Counted from the stretch's first letter, positions 16,933-25,839 are shown. The stretch: 40,631 nucleotides of DNA from JBLHHI01 sp047614125 (GCA_047614125.1 JBLHHI010000011.1:1-40631), one strand, 5' to 3'. A program made the numbers and translations. Notes: generated by a model from the sequence alone, not told the origin.

Positions 16933-18504
16933 TTATTGCACAATTACCTTATGAACCTCTACTTGGCCATTGAATCTTTCTATTTTTAAATAATATAAGC
17001 CAGTGTTGTTTAAATGAATGGTAGGCATATTTTCACCTTCGCTTGATACGTGAACTCGTTTTTCGAGGTAATCAAACAACATAATATTTGCCGGAACTAC
17101 ACCATTTCTACCAACAATGGTAAACCAACCGTCCGATGGGTTTGGGAAGACTGTGAAATCTGAATTGAGAGGTGCTACGGCCTCAATAGCATCCTTTTCC
17201 TGGCATCCGGGCACTTCACAACCATGTTCGTCAACTTTAAATAGAATGGCTTGCTGCACGCCCCCAGGAAAGCTGTCGCTTGGATGACTTCGATACTCAC
17301 CAGAAAGGATGTAACCTCCTGATCTTAATTGGGTTGATCCAACTATATGTGTAAACTCACTGCCATTGTTATACGGTTTATCAATGTGTTTACTATACTT
17401 CCTAAACCACTCGTATCGGCCATTTGAATCTAATTTCAATAAGTACCCATATTCAGAGCCCAAATTCACCATCAAAATAGGTAGTACCAGCAAGTGCAAT
17501 GCCTCCATCGTTGGTATTAATCATACGGTTGTGTTCGTTTTGGTGCAAATTTTCAAATGACAGTTGATAACGCAATTCTTCATCCAAATTCCATCGATTT
17601 ACGATTTGACCTGTGGGGTTAAATTCAACGAATAAGGTTGATACCTCCCGATTGAACAAAACGACATCCCTCACTTCATCAGGCTTCATATACGGCTTGT
17701 AAAAGGTATTGAGATATGTTGCAATGTAATTACCGTTGGCAAGAGGTGCAACTACCACATTCAACCCACAAAAGGTGTCATTGACGAAGTCAAGCCTCCA
17801 AACTTCCTTTCCGTTACTATCTACCTTAATAATGATCGGGTCACGCATTTTAACTTCGTAACCAGCTCTAGCTTCACTAACGAGTAAATACCCCATATCT
17901 TCAGCCCTCAATATTTGCAATGGATATAAGTTACAACCACCGTAATTTTTAAATTTACTGCAGCTAAACGTCCTACTCGACAAAGAGTCTAAAGAAGAAT
18001 CCAGCTTAAGAAAAAACCATACACCTTTTTACTAACTCGATCTGTTTGATATATCCCACAAATAGCTACGTCATCAAAAGAATGATCCACTGCATATGGG
18101 CGTGTAATGTAGCCAAAGCGTATTGAACGAAATTTGCTAACAGAAAAGTCCCGGTCTAGCTTCATAATCAGCGAAGTTTGATTTGAAACGCTATCTCCAA
18201 AAAAGCCAGCAACAAATCCTTCATTTTTAGAGAATTGTAGACATTCTGAACTCATTATTGATGTGAATTCAGAATTCATATGATTTATCGTATCAAACCG
18301 TATTCTCTCGGCAAAGGACTCATGATGTCCAACTAAGATGCGATGTTTACCCGCGTCTTCAGGATTCCAAGATTTAATGCCTAGCCCAACCGAAATCATC
18401 GAATCTCCGCCTTGCTCAACCACACCCAGGGCCCTCCAACTTTCTGAATAAAGCCGGTTGGTTTGCCCAAAAGCATGAGCTTGAAGGCAAAGAATAGAAA
18501 ACAT
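16933..18504 (-). pseudogene. T9SS-secreted protein (type A sorting domain) broken by two compensating frameshifts
   Basis: Three adjacent minus-strand open frames join into one protein of about 520 aa. The first piece (18504-17989) begins MFSILCLQAHAFGQ, a short signal-like start with no basic residues. Near 18008 one base is missing in a short A/T run: restoring it turns FFLSWILL-stop into FFLKLDSS and reads on into the second piece. Near 17459 one base is extra in a G run: removing it turns GEFGL-stop into GEFGSEYGYLLKLDSNG and reads on into the third piece. The third piece ends in a type A T9SS domain (FPNPSDGWFTIVG, then GLYYLKIE). KLD-containing repeats in all pieces (MKLDRDF, LKLDSNG) support one original chain. 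Real decay or two sequencing/assembly errors are both possible. Confidence 0.85.
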
Positions 18505-18535
18505 GAATGTTTAGAAACGTTTCAAAATAAATGCC

Positions 18536-18811
18536 TTACCTTATGATTAATATTTTATCAACTTCAACTATTTCACCTTCTTGGAACAAAACCAAATGAT
18601 AAACGCCCTCGGAAAGGTGTTCTGCATTATAAACAAGCGTATTCTCATTTTTGTTTATTCTTACATCTGCAATGTGTTGTCCAAATGAATTGTAAATTTC
18701 AATATTTCCTAAAGCTGTGTTGACTTCAATATTAAGGTTCTTTGTAACTGGATTAAAGTAAAATTTATTAAAAAAAAGCGGTCTTAAATTTTCATTCAAG
18801 ACAGCTTCCAT
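18536..18811 (-). pseudogene. Orphan type A T9SS sorting domain (remnant of a cargo gene)
   Basis: 91 aa that consist almost only of a T9SS C-terminal sorting domain: NKFYFNPVTKNLNIEV (a degenerate YPNP motif) followed by IYNSFGQHIADVRI and LSEGVYHLVLFQEGEIVEVDKILI. There is no signal peptide and no cargo domain, so it cannot act as a normal T9SS substrate. It lies 22 bases after the amino-acid dehydrogenase stop and just upstream of the frameshifted T9SS gene, both on the same strand. Most likely it is the 3' end left after a deletion removed the rest of a larger gene. Expression by read-through is possible. Confidence 0.75.
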
Positions 18812-18833
18812 ACATCTTTTACCACGATTTTAA

Positions 18834-19934
18834 TCAAATATTCGCATGCACTAGGGTCATGTCTTTAATGCGTTGCTCGGCCAATTTAGTTGCTGCAGCT
18901 TGTGTATGAAGACCTTCAGAATCAGACAAATCGTAGATTCTCGTTAGTGTGTCGTAAATCATCTCCGTATCGCCTATTGCATTGTCGCGATTATAACCTG
19001 TCCATTCTGAATAAACATTGATTAATCCTCCCGCGTTTATTAAGAAGTCGGGGGCGTACAATATCCCTTTTTGTTTTAACATGGGCCCGTGAATTTCCTC
19101 GTTTTCCAGTTGATTATTTGCCGCACCAGCAATAATGGCGCATTTCAAATTATTGATCGACTCTGAATTAACAACGGCACCTAAGGCACATGGGGCAAAT
19201 ATTTCAGCATCTGTGTTGTAGATTTCATCGCCATTTACAACGATGGCTCCAAAACGAGTTGATGCTTCTTTTAATGAAGCTTCATGAATATCAGAAACAT
19301 AGAACTTTGCTCCTTCTTTATGCAAATACTCCAACAAATGCATTCCAACCTTACCAACACCCATTACGGCAATTTTCTTTCCGCCTAAATTATCGCTTCC
19401 AAAAATGCGTTTTGCCGAAGCCTTTATACCAACGTATACACCATACGCAGTTACTGGAGAAGGATCACCTCCACCACCGCGGCTAACGGGTAAACCAACA
19501 ACATTTTTGGTTTCCATGGCAACGTATTCCATGTCTCTAGTGGTTGTACCAACATCTTCTGCGGTAATATATTTGCCAGCTAGATTGTTAACAAACCTGC
19601 CAAATCTTCGCATCAAAGCTTCCGATTTTTGTGTTTTAGCATCACCAATTATCACGGCCTTAGCTCCACCCAAATTAAGTCCACTTATTGAGGCTTTGTA
19701 GGTCATACCACGACTTAATCGAAGTACGTCGTTCATGGCTTCCGACTCGTTGTGATAGTTCCACATCCTCGTTCCGCCTAAACCCGGCCCGAGTACCGTA
19801 TTGTGCACCGCAATGATTGCCTTTAAGCCCGTACTGTTATCATTACAGACTAAGATTTGTTCATGATTGTGAGCACTTAAACTTTCGAACAGGTTCGTAC
19901 TCAATTGATTATTTATTTCTGAAACTTCAATCAT
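18834..19934 (-). CDS. Leu/Val/Glu/Phe amino-acid dehydrogenase
   Basis: NAD-dependent oxidative deaminase of branched-chain amino acids or a close relative (366 aa, the length of leucine dehydrogenases). The substrate-site Gly-rich stretch GPGLGGTRMW (49-58), Lys80 in GMTYKAS, Lys92 in GGAKAVIIGD and Asp127 in TAEDVGT match the catalytic set of the family. The NAD-binding Rossmann motif GVGKVG is at 192-197. It acts in the cytoplasm in amino-acid breakdown. The ATG at 19934 is preceded by a candidate promoter. The orphan T9SS domain follows it on the same strand. The enzyme class is certain; preference for leucine is inferred. Confidence 0.93.
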   Translation of the reverse strand: MIEVSEINNQLSTNLFESLSAHNHEQILVCNDNSTGLKAIIAVHNTVLGPGLGGTRMWNYHNESEAMNDVLRLSRGMTYKASISGLNLGGAKAVIIGDAKTQKSEALMRRFGRFVNNLAGKYITAEDVGTTTRDMEYVAMETKNVVGLPVSRGGGGDPSPVTAYGVYVGIKASAKRIFGSDNLGGKKIAVMGVGKVGMHLLEYLHKEGAKFYVSDIHEASLKEASTRFGAIVVNGDEIYNTDAEIFAPCALGAVVNSESINNLKCAIIAGAANNQLENEEIHGPMLKQKGILYAPDFLINAGGLINVYSEWTGYNRDNAIGDTEMIYDTLTRIYDLSDSEGLHTQAAATKLAEQRIKDMTLVHANI

Positions 19935-19979
19935 TATTCCCTATTTAAATGTATAATTTGTGGCTTAAATTTGCTGTCG

Positions 19980-19987
19980 CAAAAGTA
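19980..19987 (-). promoter_or_regulatory. Candidate -7 box for the amino-acid dehydrogenase gene
   Basis: Minus strand reads TACTTTTG, matching TAnnTTTG, in the AT-rich gap between the divergent dehydrogenase and ABC genes. Start predicted near 19973, about 40 bases before the ATG. The nearest upstream TTG is only 12 bases away, so the -33 element is doubtful. Confidence 0.4.
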
Positions 19988-20014
19988 ATTTTTTTTAATC
20001 AATTATTGTAGTTC

Positions 20015-21817
20015 TTGAAACCCCTGTTTTATTTAAACAAATTCTTTTATAAGTACCGTGTATATTTGGGGTTTGGCATTTTATTCATCATTCTTTCCAA
20101 CGTATTTGCCATCTTACTTGCCCCCATTGTTCGCACGGCCATCGACGCCATGATCGACAATTTGAAGGTTTATTCAATGCTTTCATTTTCTTCGATCAAC
20201 GTTTTTAGCAAGCTCTCAATTTTGGCCTTGTTTTTTGGAGGGCTTATTCTTGCTAGTGCTATAATTAAGGGCATCTTCATGTATTTTATGAGACAAACCA
20301 TCATTGTTATGTCGCGCTATATTGAATATGATTTAAAGAATGAAATTTTCGCACATTATCAAAAACTGGGTTCTGAGTTTTACGGCAAAAATTACACCGG
20401 TGATTTAATGAATCGCATTAGTGAAGATGTGAGCCAGGTACGCATGTATTTAGGCCCGGCAGTGATGTATACCATCAACATGATCTTTCTATTTATCTTG
20501 GTTATATCGGTGATGATATCCATCAACCCAACCATTACATTTTTCGTTTTACTGCCTCTGCCGTTTCTATCCATTTCGATCTATTATGTAAGCGACATCA
20601 TAAATAAACGCAGTACCGTGTTGCAAGTAAAGCTATCGCAGCTAACAACCTATGTACAAGAAGCCTTTTCGGGCATACGAATTATAAAAGCCTTTGCCGC
20701 GGAGAAGGATTTTGAACATGCGTTTGAAACACAAAGCAACGAATACAAACATTTGTATATGAGGCTCGTACAAGTAAATGCGCTCTTCTTTCCATTAACC
20801 ATGATGTTGGTTGGCTTAAGTGTGATTATCACCGTATTTCTGGGAGGAAAGCAAGTGATTGCGGGAACCTTCACGTATGGGAACATCGCAGAATACGTAA
20901 TTTACGTGAACATGCTTACTTGGCCAGTGGCTTCTTTGGGTTGGGTTACCAGCATCATTCAACGCGCCTCGGCTTCGCAGCAACGCATTAATGACTTTTT
21001 GATGGAGGCCCCTGAACCCACAGCTGGAAATGCAATACATTCATTTGAATCGGAGCTTGTCTTTAACGAAGTAACCTTCCAATATCCAACGGGCAAAAAG
21101 CCTGCGGTGAACAATGTTTCATTTTCCATTAAAAAAGGAAGTACCATTGGGATCATTGGCACAACTGGAAGTGGCAAATCTACGCTTGCGTCGCTTTTGC
21201 TCAGGATGAATAAGCCAACATCGGGTTCCATACACATGGATGGTTTGAGCATTGACGCATACAATTTGAACAACTACAGAAGCCGTTGGGGCTATGTTCC
21301 ACAAGACATTTTTTTATTTTCAGACAGCATTCAGGAGAATATAATCTTTGGTTTAAGCGGAACCGAAGATGCTGATTTGCAGCATGCTATTCAGGAATCG
21401 GCAGAAATGGCCGACGTTTGGAAAGACATAGAAGACTTCCCCAAAGGCTTAGAAACCATACTTGGAGAACGAGGCATTACCCTTAGTGGCGGCCAAAAGC
21501 AGCGCGTTGCAATTGCCCGGGCAATCATTCGAAGACCGGACATCCTGCTTTTTGATGACGCCCTTTCGGCCGTTGACACCGTTACGGAACGCAGCATCAA
21601 ACAAAACTTAGCAGGTTTGAGTGGCAACCAAACAACCATCATGATATCACATCGAGTATCTACCATAGAAGATGCTGACTACATTTTGGTAATGGATGAA
21701 GGAAATCTTATTGAGCAGGGCAGCAAGGCTGACCTACTAAAACAAAAGGGTTTATTTTATGCCATGGTGGAATCTCAGAAAAGCCATGAAAGTGAAACAA
21801 CGAAGCTGGTGAATTGA
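20015..21817 (+). CDS. ABC exporter, MsbA-like (fused permease-ATPase)
   Basis: Inner-membrane half-transporter (600 aa) that works as a homodimer, probably flipping lipids or exporting hydrophobic compounds. Six transmembrane helices fill residues 20-310. The ATPase domain has Walker A GTTGSGKST (about 381-389), the Q-loop WGYVPQD, signature LSGGQKQR (about 490), Walker B ILLFDDALSAVD (about 510) and the H-loop ISHR. The start is TTG at 20015, giving MKPLFYLNKFF; an in-frame TAG at 20009 rules out anything longer and the first in-frame ATG would cut off the first helix. Divergent from the dehydrogenase gene with 80 bases between. The substrate cannot be told from the sequence. Confidence 0.92.
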   Translation: MKPLFYLNKFFYKYRVYLGFGILFIILSNVFAILLAPIVRTAIDAMIDNLKVYSMLSFSSINVFSKLSILALFFGGLILASAIIKGIFMYFMRQTIIVMSRYIEYDLKNEIFAHYQKLGSEFYGKNYTGDLMNRISEDVSQVRMYLGPAVMYTINMIFLFILVISVMISINPTITFFVLLPLPFLSISIYYVSDIINKRSTVLQVKLSQLTTYVQEAFSGIRIIKAFAAEKDFEHAFETQSNEYKHLYMRLVQVNALFFPLTMMLVGLSVIITVFLGGKQVIAGTFTYGNIAEYVIYVNMLTWPVASLGWVTSIIQRASASQQRINDFLMEAPEPTAGNAIHSFESELVFNEVTFQYPTGKKPAVNNVSFSIKKGSTIGIIGTTGSGKSTLASLLLRMNKPTSGSIHMDGLSIDAYNLNNYRSRWGYVPQDIFLFSDSIQENIIFGLSGTEDADLQHAIQESAEMADVWKDIEDFPKGLETILGERGITLSGGQKQRVAIARAIIRRPDILLFDDALSAVDTVTERSIKQNLAGLSGNQTTIMISHRVSTIEDADYILVMDEGNLIEQGSKADLLKQKGLFYAMVESQKSHESETTKLVN

Positions 21818-21937
21818 TTTTATGTATGGAAGGCACAACGCTTCATCCAACTTATGCTCATTCTTTTTGTTTGTGAATGACAAGAATAATCGTTTTTTTT
21901 GATGAAGTTATACATATAACGGTTAATAGGATGTGAG

Positions 21938-22237
21938 ATGCAGGACAATCAAGACAACAGAGAGGTATTTTCGAAGCGCGTACGAGCAGGCAAGAGAACG
22001 TATTTTTTCGATGTAAAAACTACGAAAGGTAACGACTATTATATTACCATTACGGAAAGTAAAAAGCGGTTTGAAGATGGCAATTATGTAAAACATAAGA
22101 TTTTCTTGTACAAAGAAGATTTCAACAAGTTTATGGATGCTTTTGCAGAAACGGTAAATCACGTTAAATCGGAGCTAATGCCGGAGTACGACTATGAAGA
22201 ATTCCAACGTTCATCGGATGATGAAGATTCAGAATAA
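21938..22237 (+). CDS. PUR family DNA/RNA-binding protein (DUF3276)
   Basis: 99 aa. The fold is that of one PUR repeat, as in eukaryotic Pur-alpha and spirochaete nucleic-acid-binding proteins such as Borrelia BpuR. The pattern REVFSKRVRAGKRTYFFDVK, then DYYITITESKK and HKIFLYKEDFNKFM is diagnostic. The tail (SSDDEDSE) is strongly acidic. It lies alone after the ABC gene (120-base gap) and 36 bases before the DUF4199 gene. It probably binds single-stranded DNA or RNA and may act as a regulator; targets are unknown. Confidence 0.9.
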   Translation: MQDNQDNREVFSKRVRAGKRTYFFDVKTTKGNDYYITITESKKRFEDGNYVKHKIFLYKEDFNKFMDAFAETVNHVKSELMPEYDYEEFQRSSDDEDSE

Positions 22238-22273
22238 TTTATCCAACAATCAGTTTATGTCTCAATAACTTTC

Positions 22274-22789
22274 ATGTCGTCAACAAAGTATTACTTTATT
22301 TTTGGTATCGCCGCCGGCCTGGTTTCTGTGGTTTTGGAATATCTACTTTTTTCAGGATATCTCGGCTATGATAAGTCGTTTGGTGTAATTCTCGGAAAGT
22401 TTTGTGGATTGCTAATTTCCATGATTTTTGCAATCATAGTCATCAAAAAGATGAATGGCCGAATTAGCTTTTTGAGAACCACTTTTACCGGAATAATCTT
22501 GGCGCTTATATGCTCATCCGTTTCGGCCATCGGTTTCTTATACATGCAAAACAGCAACCCCGCTTTTTTTGAGGAAGCAAAAATCTACCACCTGCAAGAG
22601 TGGAAAGATCATTATGCAGACCAACCCGATGAATTGAAAAAAGAGGCGGAAATAAGCAGTCAGATCGATCAAAAATTCACGCTAAAGTTTCATACTATTT
22701 TTGATTTGGGTGGATTCATGGTTTTTGGCGTTCTCTTTTCAACGCTCTTAGCCGCCTTTTTTGCAGACAGGACAAGCTTAAGCGGCTAA
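22274..22789 (+). CDS. DUF4199 integral membrane protein
   Basis: 171 aa with four hydrophobic helices: about residues 7-28, 38-58, 68-90 and 145-165. A polar, charged loop lies between helices three and four (residues 95-140, with NPAFFEEAK and KKEAEISSQID). This matches DUF4199 proteins, which are common in Bacteroidota and of unknown function. It is followed 19 bases later by the SRPBCC gene, so the stretch from here to the acyltransferase may be one operon. Confidence 0.85.
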   Translation: MSSTKYYFIFGIAAGLVSVVLEYLLFSGYLGYDKSFGVILGKFCGLLISMIFAIIVIKKMNGRISFLRTTFTGIILALICSSVSAIGFLYMQNSNPAFFEEAKIYHLQEWKDHYADQPDELKKEAEISSQIDQKFTLKFHTIFDLGGFMVFGVLFSTLLAAFFADRTSLSG

Positions 22790-22808
22790 ACATCAAACAA
22801 TTACCACT

Positions 22809-23225
22809 ATGACAGAGATAAAAAGCGATGCGCTAATTATTCGCAAATCCGTTTCAGAGGTTTTCAATTATCTGTGCGATTTAAGGAATCATGAAGCACT
22901 GATGCCCCCGGATGTCTTGAATTTTAAAGCCAGTCACGATCTAGCTTCGATTTCGTTAAAAGGATTGGGCAGCTTCAATATAGAAAAGCAAAACGTGGTC
23001 AAAAACTCAAATCTTATTCTCCAACCACAAGGAAAACTTCCCTTCGATTTTAACATCGAATGGAAGCTCGAAGACCGAGGGGAAACCACTATGGTTGTTG
23101 GACAAGTAAACGCCAAATTAAACATGTTTATTAAAATGGTAGCAGAACCGAAGCTACGTAGCTTTGTTGATTGCCAAGTGCAACAGCTTAAAATTCAAAT
23201 GGAGGGCGATTCAAAAAACGCATAA
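22809..23225 (+). CDS. SRPBCC (START/polyketide cyclase-like) fold protein
   Basis: 138 aa with the helix-grip order: strand, short helices with VFNYLCDLRNHEALMP, antiparallel strands, and a long C-terminal helix (AEPKLRSFVDCQVQQLKIQME). The family binds hydrophobic ligands in a central cavity; no ligand can be inferred. Its TAA stop overlaps the next ATG by one base (TAATG at 23223-23227), so it is probably translationally coupled to the acyltransferase. Confidence 0.75.
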   Translation: MTEIKSDALIIRKSVSEVFNYLCDLRNHEALMPPDVLNFKASHDLASISLKGLGSFNIEKQNVVKNSNLILQPQGKLPFDFNIEWKLEDRGETTMVVGQVNAKLNMFIKMVAEPKLRSFVDCQVQQLKIQMEGDSKNA

Positions 23226-23971
23226 TGATTAAGGCATTTCGATACATTTGGGCAGTTTACTTCCTACTTCTGTTCATTGTATTCTTTATCCTTTTTTATC
23301 CTTTTTTCTTAATTACACTTTCGAGAAGAAAATGGTATCCCATTGCTCACAAACTTCGGGCCTTGTGGGGATACATCATAATGTATTTGAGTGGACTGTG
23401 GCCAAGCACCACCTTCGAACAACCCTTAGCCAAAAAGAAAACCTACATTTTCATTGCCAACCATTTCAGCTATCTTGACATATTAAGTCTCAATGTACAA
23501 TTGGGTTCGTATTTCCGATTTATGGCTAAAAAAGAACTCGCACAAATACCGTTGTTTGGCATATTCTTTCGAACCATCGATATAAGTGTTGATCGCAAAA
23601 ACGTACGTGAATCGGTTAAAGCTTTTAACTATGCCAATGCAGCCCTTCGAGCCGGCGACAGCCTGGGTATTTTCCCGGAAGGCAGAATTGGTAATTCCGT
23701 TCCGGACATGACTCCCTTTAAGCAAGGTGCCTTCAAAATGGCGGTAGAAAATCAGATACCCATTGTTCCCGTTGTAATCATCGACAATTGGAAGCGATTG
23801 CCCGATGGTGGTCTCGAAAACGGTGGAACACCCGGTAGAATGCGAATGGTTGTTCTTAAACCCATTGAAACAATGAATCATACGGCAGCTGACATTCCAA
23901 TGCTTATGAAAGAAAGTAGAAGCTTGATCCAAGAGACTTTCAACAAACACAATCACAGAAATTCGAAGTAG
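23225..23971 (+). CDS. 1-acyl-sn-glycerol-3-phosphate acyltransferase (PlsC family)
   Basis: Membrane enzyme (248 aa) that adds the second acyl chain to lysophosphatidic acid or acylates another lysolipid. An N-terminal membrane helix (residues 8-30) is followed by the catalytic HX4D motif in NHFSYLDI (about residue 80) and the FPEGRIG motif (about 153-159), with VPVVIID further on. The start overlaps the upstream stop by one base. The family call is firm. Whether it is the main PlsC of the cell or a side acyltransferase, for example for ornithine lipids, is not decided. Confidence 0.92.
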   Translation: MIKAFRYIWAVYFLLLFIVFFILFYPFFLITLSRRKWYPIAHKLRALWGYIIMYLSGLWPSTTFEQPLAKKKTYIFIANHFSYLDILSLNVQLGSYFRFMAKKELAQIPLFGIFFRTIDISVDRKNVRESVKAFNYANAALRAGDSLGIFPEGRIGNSVPDMTPFKQGAFKMAVENQIPIVPVVIIDNWKRLPDGGLENGGTPGRMRMVVLKPIETMNHTAADIPMLMKESRSLIQETFNKHNHRNSK

Positions 23972-24053
23972 GACCAAAAGATTATTCGAATTGCAGATGT
24001 GCCAACGTATTTTCTCATTAAAATTAACTTGATTTGAACATTATTTAAAGAAT

Positions 24054-24338
24054 ATGGAAGAGCACGTAATTGATCAACTGGCACATCTGGCCCGACTTTC
24101 ATTTACCATGGAAGAAAAAGCAGCAATTCAAGGTGATTTAGAACGCATATTGTCTTTTTGCGAACAGTTAAACCAAGTAGATACAGTTGGCGTGGAACCC
24201 CTTGTTTATATAAACACGCATGGAATTGGATTGAGAGAAGATGTGGTGACGTCTAAGCTGGATAAAAAACGAGCGCTCAAAAATGCACCTAAATCAGATT
24301 CAGACTATTTTCGAGTGCCAAAAGTGGTTAATAAGTAA
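24054..24338 (+). CDS. gatC: Asp-tRNA(Asn)/Glu-tRNA(Gln) amidotransferase subunit C
   Basis: 94 aa, the usual GatC length. GatC stabilises the GatA-GatB pair that converts misacylated Asp-tRNA(Asn) or Glu-tRNA(Gln) to the amidated form. Typical features are LAHLARLSFTMEEKA at the start, DLERILSFCEQLNQVDT in the middle, GVEPLVY and the C-terminal APKSDSDYFRVPKV. gatA and gatB are not adjacent, as is common. The adenosyltransferase gene starts 27 bases downstream. Confidence 0.93.
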   Translation: MEEHVIDQLAHLARLSFTMEEKAAIQGDLERILSFCEQLNQVDTVGVEPLVYINTHGIGLREDVVTSKLDKKRALKNAPKSDSDYFRVPKVVNK

Positions 24339-24365
24339 GGTTGAATATTGCCATCGGTTAAAATT

Positions 24366-24911
24366 ATGAAGGTATACACCAAAAAAGGAGATCTGGGCAC
24401 TACGTCTTTGTTGGGGTCCGAAAAAGTGGATAAAGATGATCTTCGTATTGAAGCGTACGGCACGGTAGATGAGCTCAATTCTGTGATGGGTTGGATCAGC
24501 ACGTTCAAATTAAATGCCGAACTTCATAAACAAGTTTTCATCATCCAAAACACCTTATTTAATGTTGGAAGTGTGCTGGCCGCTACTTCAAAAGCCTTAG
24601 AAAAGTTTGCAATGAATCATGTTTCACAAACGGAGATACACCAACTTGAGTCTTGGATCGATGAACAGACCAACAACTTGCCTGCATTAAAGTCATTTAT
24701 CTTACCCGGAGGATCTGCTGAAAATGCAGCATGTCATCTTGCTCGAACGGTGTGTAGAAGAGCAGAACGGCGAGTGGTTAGCTTACAAAAGCTCACAAAA
24801 ACCTACCCGTTGGAAGTGATGTATCTAAACCGTTTGTCGGATTACCTTTTTACCCTAGCGCGCACCACTTCTAAGCTCACAAAGAGCAAAGAGGTTATTT
24901 GGTCGAGCTGA
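24366..24911 (+). CDS. ATP:cob(I)alamin adenosyltransferase (PduO-type)
   Basis: 181 aa from ATG 24366 (MKVYTKKGD); a TTG at 24348 would add six residues without family support. The enzyme transfers the adenosyl group of ATP to cob(I)alamin, making coenzyme B12. YTKKGDLGTTSLLG at the N-terminus is the ATP-binding loop. The motifs CRRAERRVV and YLNRLSDYLFTLAR near the C-terminus hold the Arg and Asp/Asn residues conserved in PduO proteins. Adenosylcobalamin is used by methylmalonyl-CoA mutase or ribonucleotide reductase; neither gene is in the window. Its stop is 13 bases from the end of the converging lipoprotein gene. Confidence 0.92.
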   Translation: MKVYTKKGDLGTTSLLGSEKVDKDDLRIEAYGTVDELNSVMGWISTFKLNAELHKQVFIIQNTLFNVGSVLAATSKALEKFAMNHVSQTEIHQLESWIDEQTNNLPALKSFILPGGSAENAACHLARTVCRRAERRVVSLQKLTKTYPLEVMYLNRLSDYLFTLARTTSKLTKSKEVIWSS

Positions 24912-24924
24912 TTGATTGTGGTTT

Positions 24925-25737
24925 TTACCTTTTTTGAGATTTTAGATATTCTTGATACCTTGCTTCTTCCAATGCTTTTTTCTGTTCGGCAGTAGTAGCC
25001 TGTGAACTGCCTACTCCAGCTGATGGAGCCCCCGATTTACCAGCCCGTTTGTACTGCTGCAATTCTGACATCAACATTTGTGCAGTTCTAAAATCAGGCG
25101 AAATAATCAAGGCCTTTTGCAAAAACGCTGCTCCAGTATTTAAATCATTGGCGTTAAAGTAGATTTGTGCTCTGAGCAAGTTTGCCGCCGCCTTAATATC
25201 AACCAGTTGTGTGCCTGTATTTGCATCGGGAAATTCAACTCGAGCGGTTGAAGAATCGGCCAAAATCTGATCCAATCGTTTCACCAAGGCATTTTGATTT
25301 CCTGAATTGGATTCTGCAATGGCCATCTTGTACAAATACCGAACGTCTTTAGTTCGCTTATAAAGCTTTGAAAAGTTAATAATCGACTGATCCCACTCCC
25401 CTTTCATTCCTTGAGCCTCTGCAATCAATTCTCGCAATCCATCGTTATCTGGTTGATCTTTCAACATCGCCAAACCCATTGGCAATCCAGTATTGAACAA
25501 ACCTCCTTTTAAGTACATCCGAATCAAAGAATCTTTATAAGATACTTGGCTCGAATCGTACATCAATATGCCGTTAAGCGCAACCACTGCGGTTTGGTTA
25601 TCCTCCATTTTTAAAGCACGCTCGTACAGATCTTCATAATGCTTTGACCAGTTGGTATTAGATTCAGTTTGGTTTGAATTGCATGCTGTAAAAAGTACGC
25701 TCAATAACAAAGCCGGAACAATATAAATATACTTCAT
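24925..25737 (-). CDS. TPR-repeat lipoprotein
   Basis: 270 aa from ATG 25737 (MKYIYIVPALLL); the open frame extends 19 codons further upstream, but only this start gives a lipoprotein signal with lipobox LFTAC and Cys19. Residues of about 30-240 form helical pairs like TPR units (for example AVVALNGILMYD, GEWDQSIINFSKLYKR and NDLNTGAAFLQKALIISPDF). The tail is Ala/Gly/Ser-rich and then charged (EQKKALEEARYQEYLKSQ). Probably an inner- or outer-membrane-anchored scaffold protein in the periplasm. It is divergent from the giant gene at 25890, and both -7 boxes lie in the shared gap. Confidence 0.85.
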   Translation of the reverse strand: MKYIYIVPALLLSVLFTACNSNQTESNTNWSKHYEDLYERALKMEDNQTAVVALNGILMYDSSQVSYKDSLIRMYLKGGLFNTGLPMGLAMLKDQPDNDGLRELIAEAQGMKGEWDQSIINFSKLYKRTKDVRYLYKMAIAESNSGNQNALVKRLDQILADSSTARVEFPDANTGTQLVDIKAAANLLRAQIYFNANDLNTGAAFLQKALIISPDFRTAQMLMSELQQYKRAGKSGAPSAGVGSSQATTAEQKKALEEARYQEYLKSQKR

Positions 25738-25752
25738 TTTGTTTTTTTTTTG

Positions 25753-25760
25753 CAAAAATA
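25753..25760 (-). promoter_or_regulatory. Candidate -7 box for the TPR lipoprotein
   Basis: Minus strand reads TATTTTTG (TAnnTTTG). Predicted start near 25746, about 9 bases before the ATG at 25737, which supports the shorter gene start. No -33 TTG at normal spacing. Confidence 0.4.
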
Positions 25761-25831
25761 GAATAAATAAATACTCGGCCATCGTATCCAACAAATCTGA
25801 TGAAAAACTTTTTTTTTATAAGTTATCAACA

Positions 25832-25839
25832 TATATTTG
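25832..25839 (+). promoter_or_regulatory. Candidate -7 box for the second giant T9SS gene
   Basis: TATATTTG matches TAnnTTTG. Predicted start near 25846, leaving about 44 bases before ATG 25890 and excluding the longer open frame from 25800. Upstream sequence is a T run rather than a clear TTG. Confidence 0.4.

Noticed and set aside
16933..18811. Programmed frameshifting in the T9SS gene
   Set aside because: The two sites need opposite shifts and show no slippery heptamer with a clear downstream structure; decay or sequence error is simpler.
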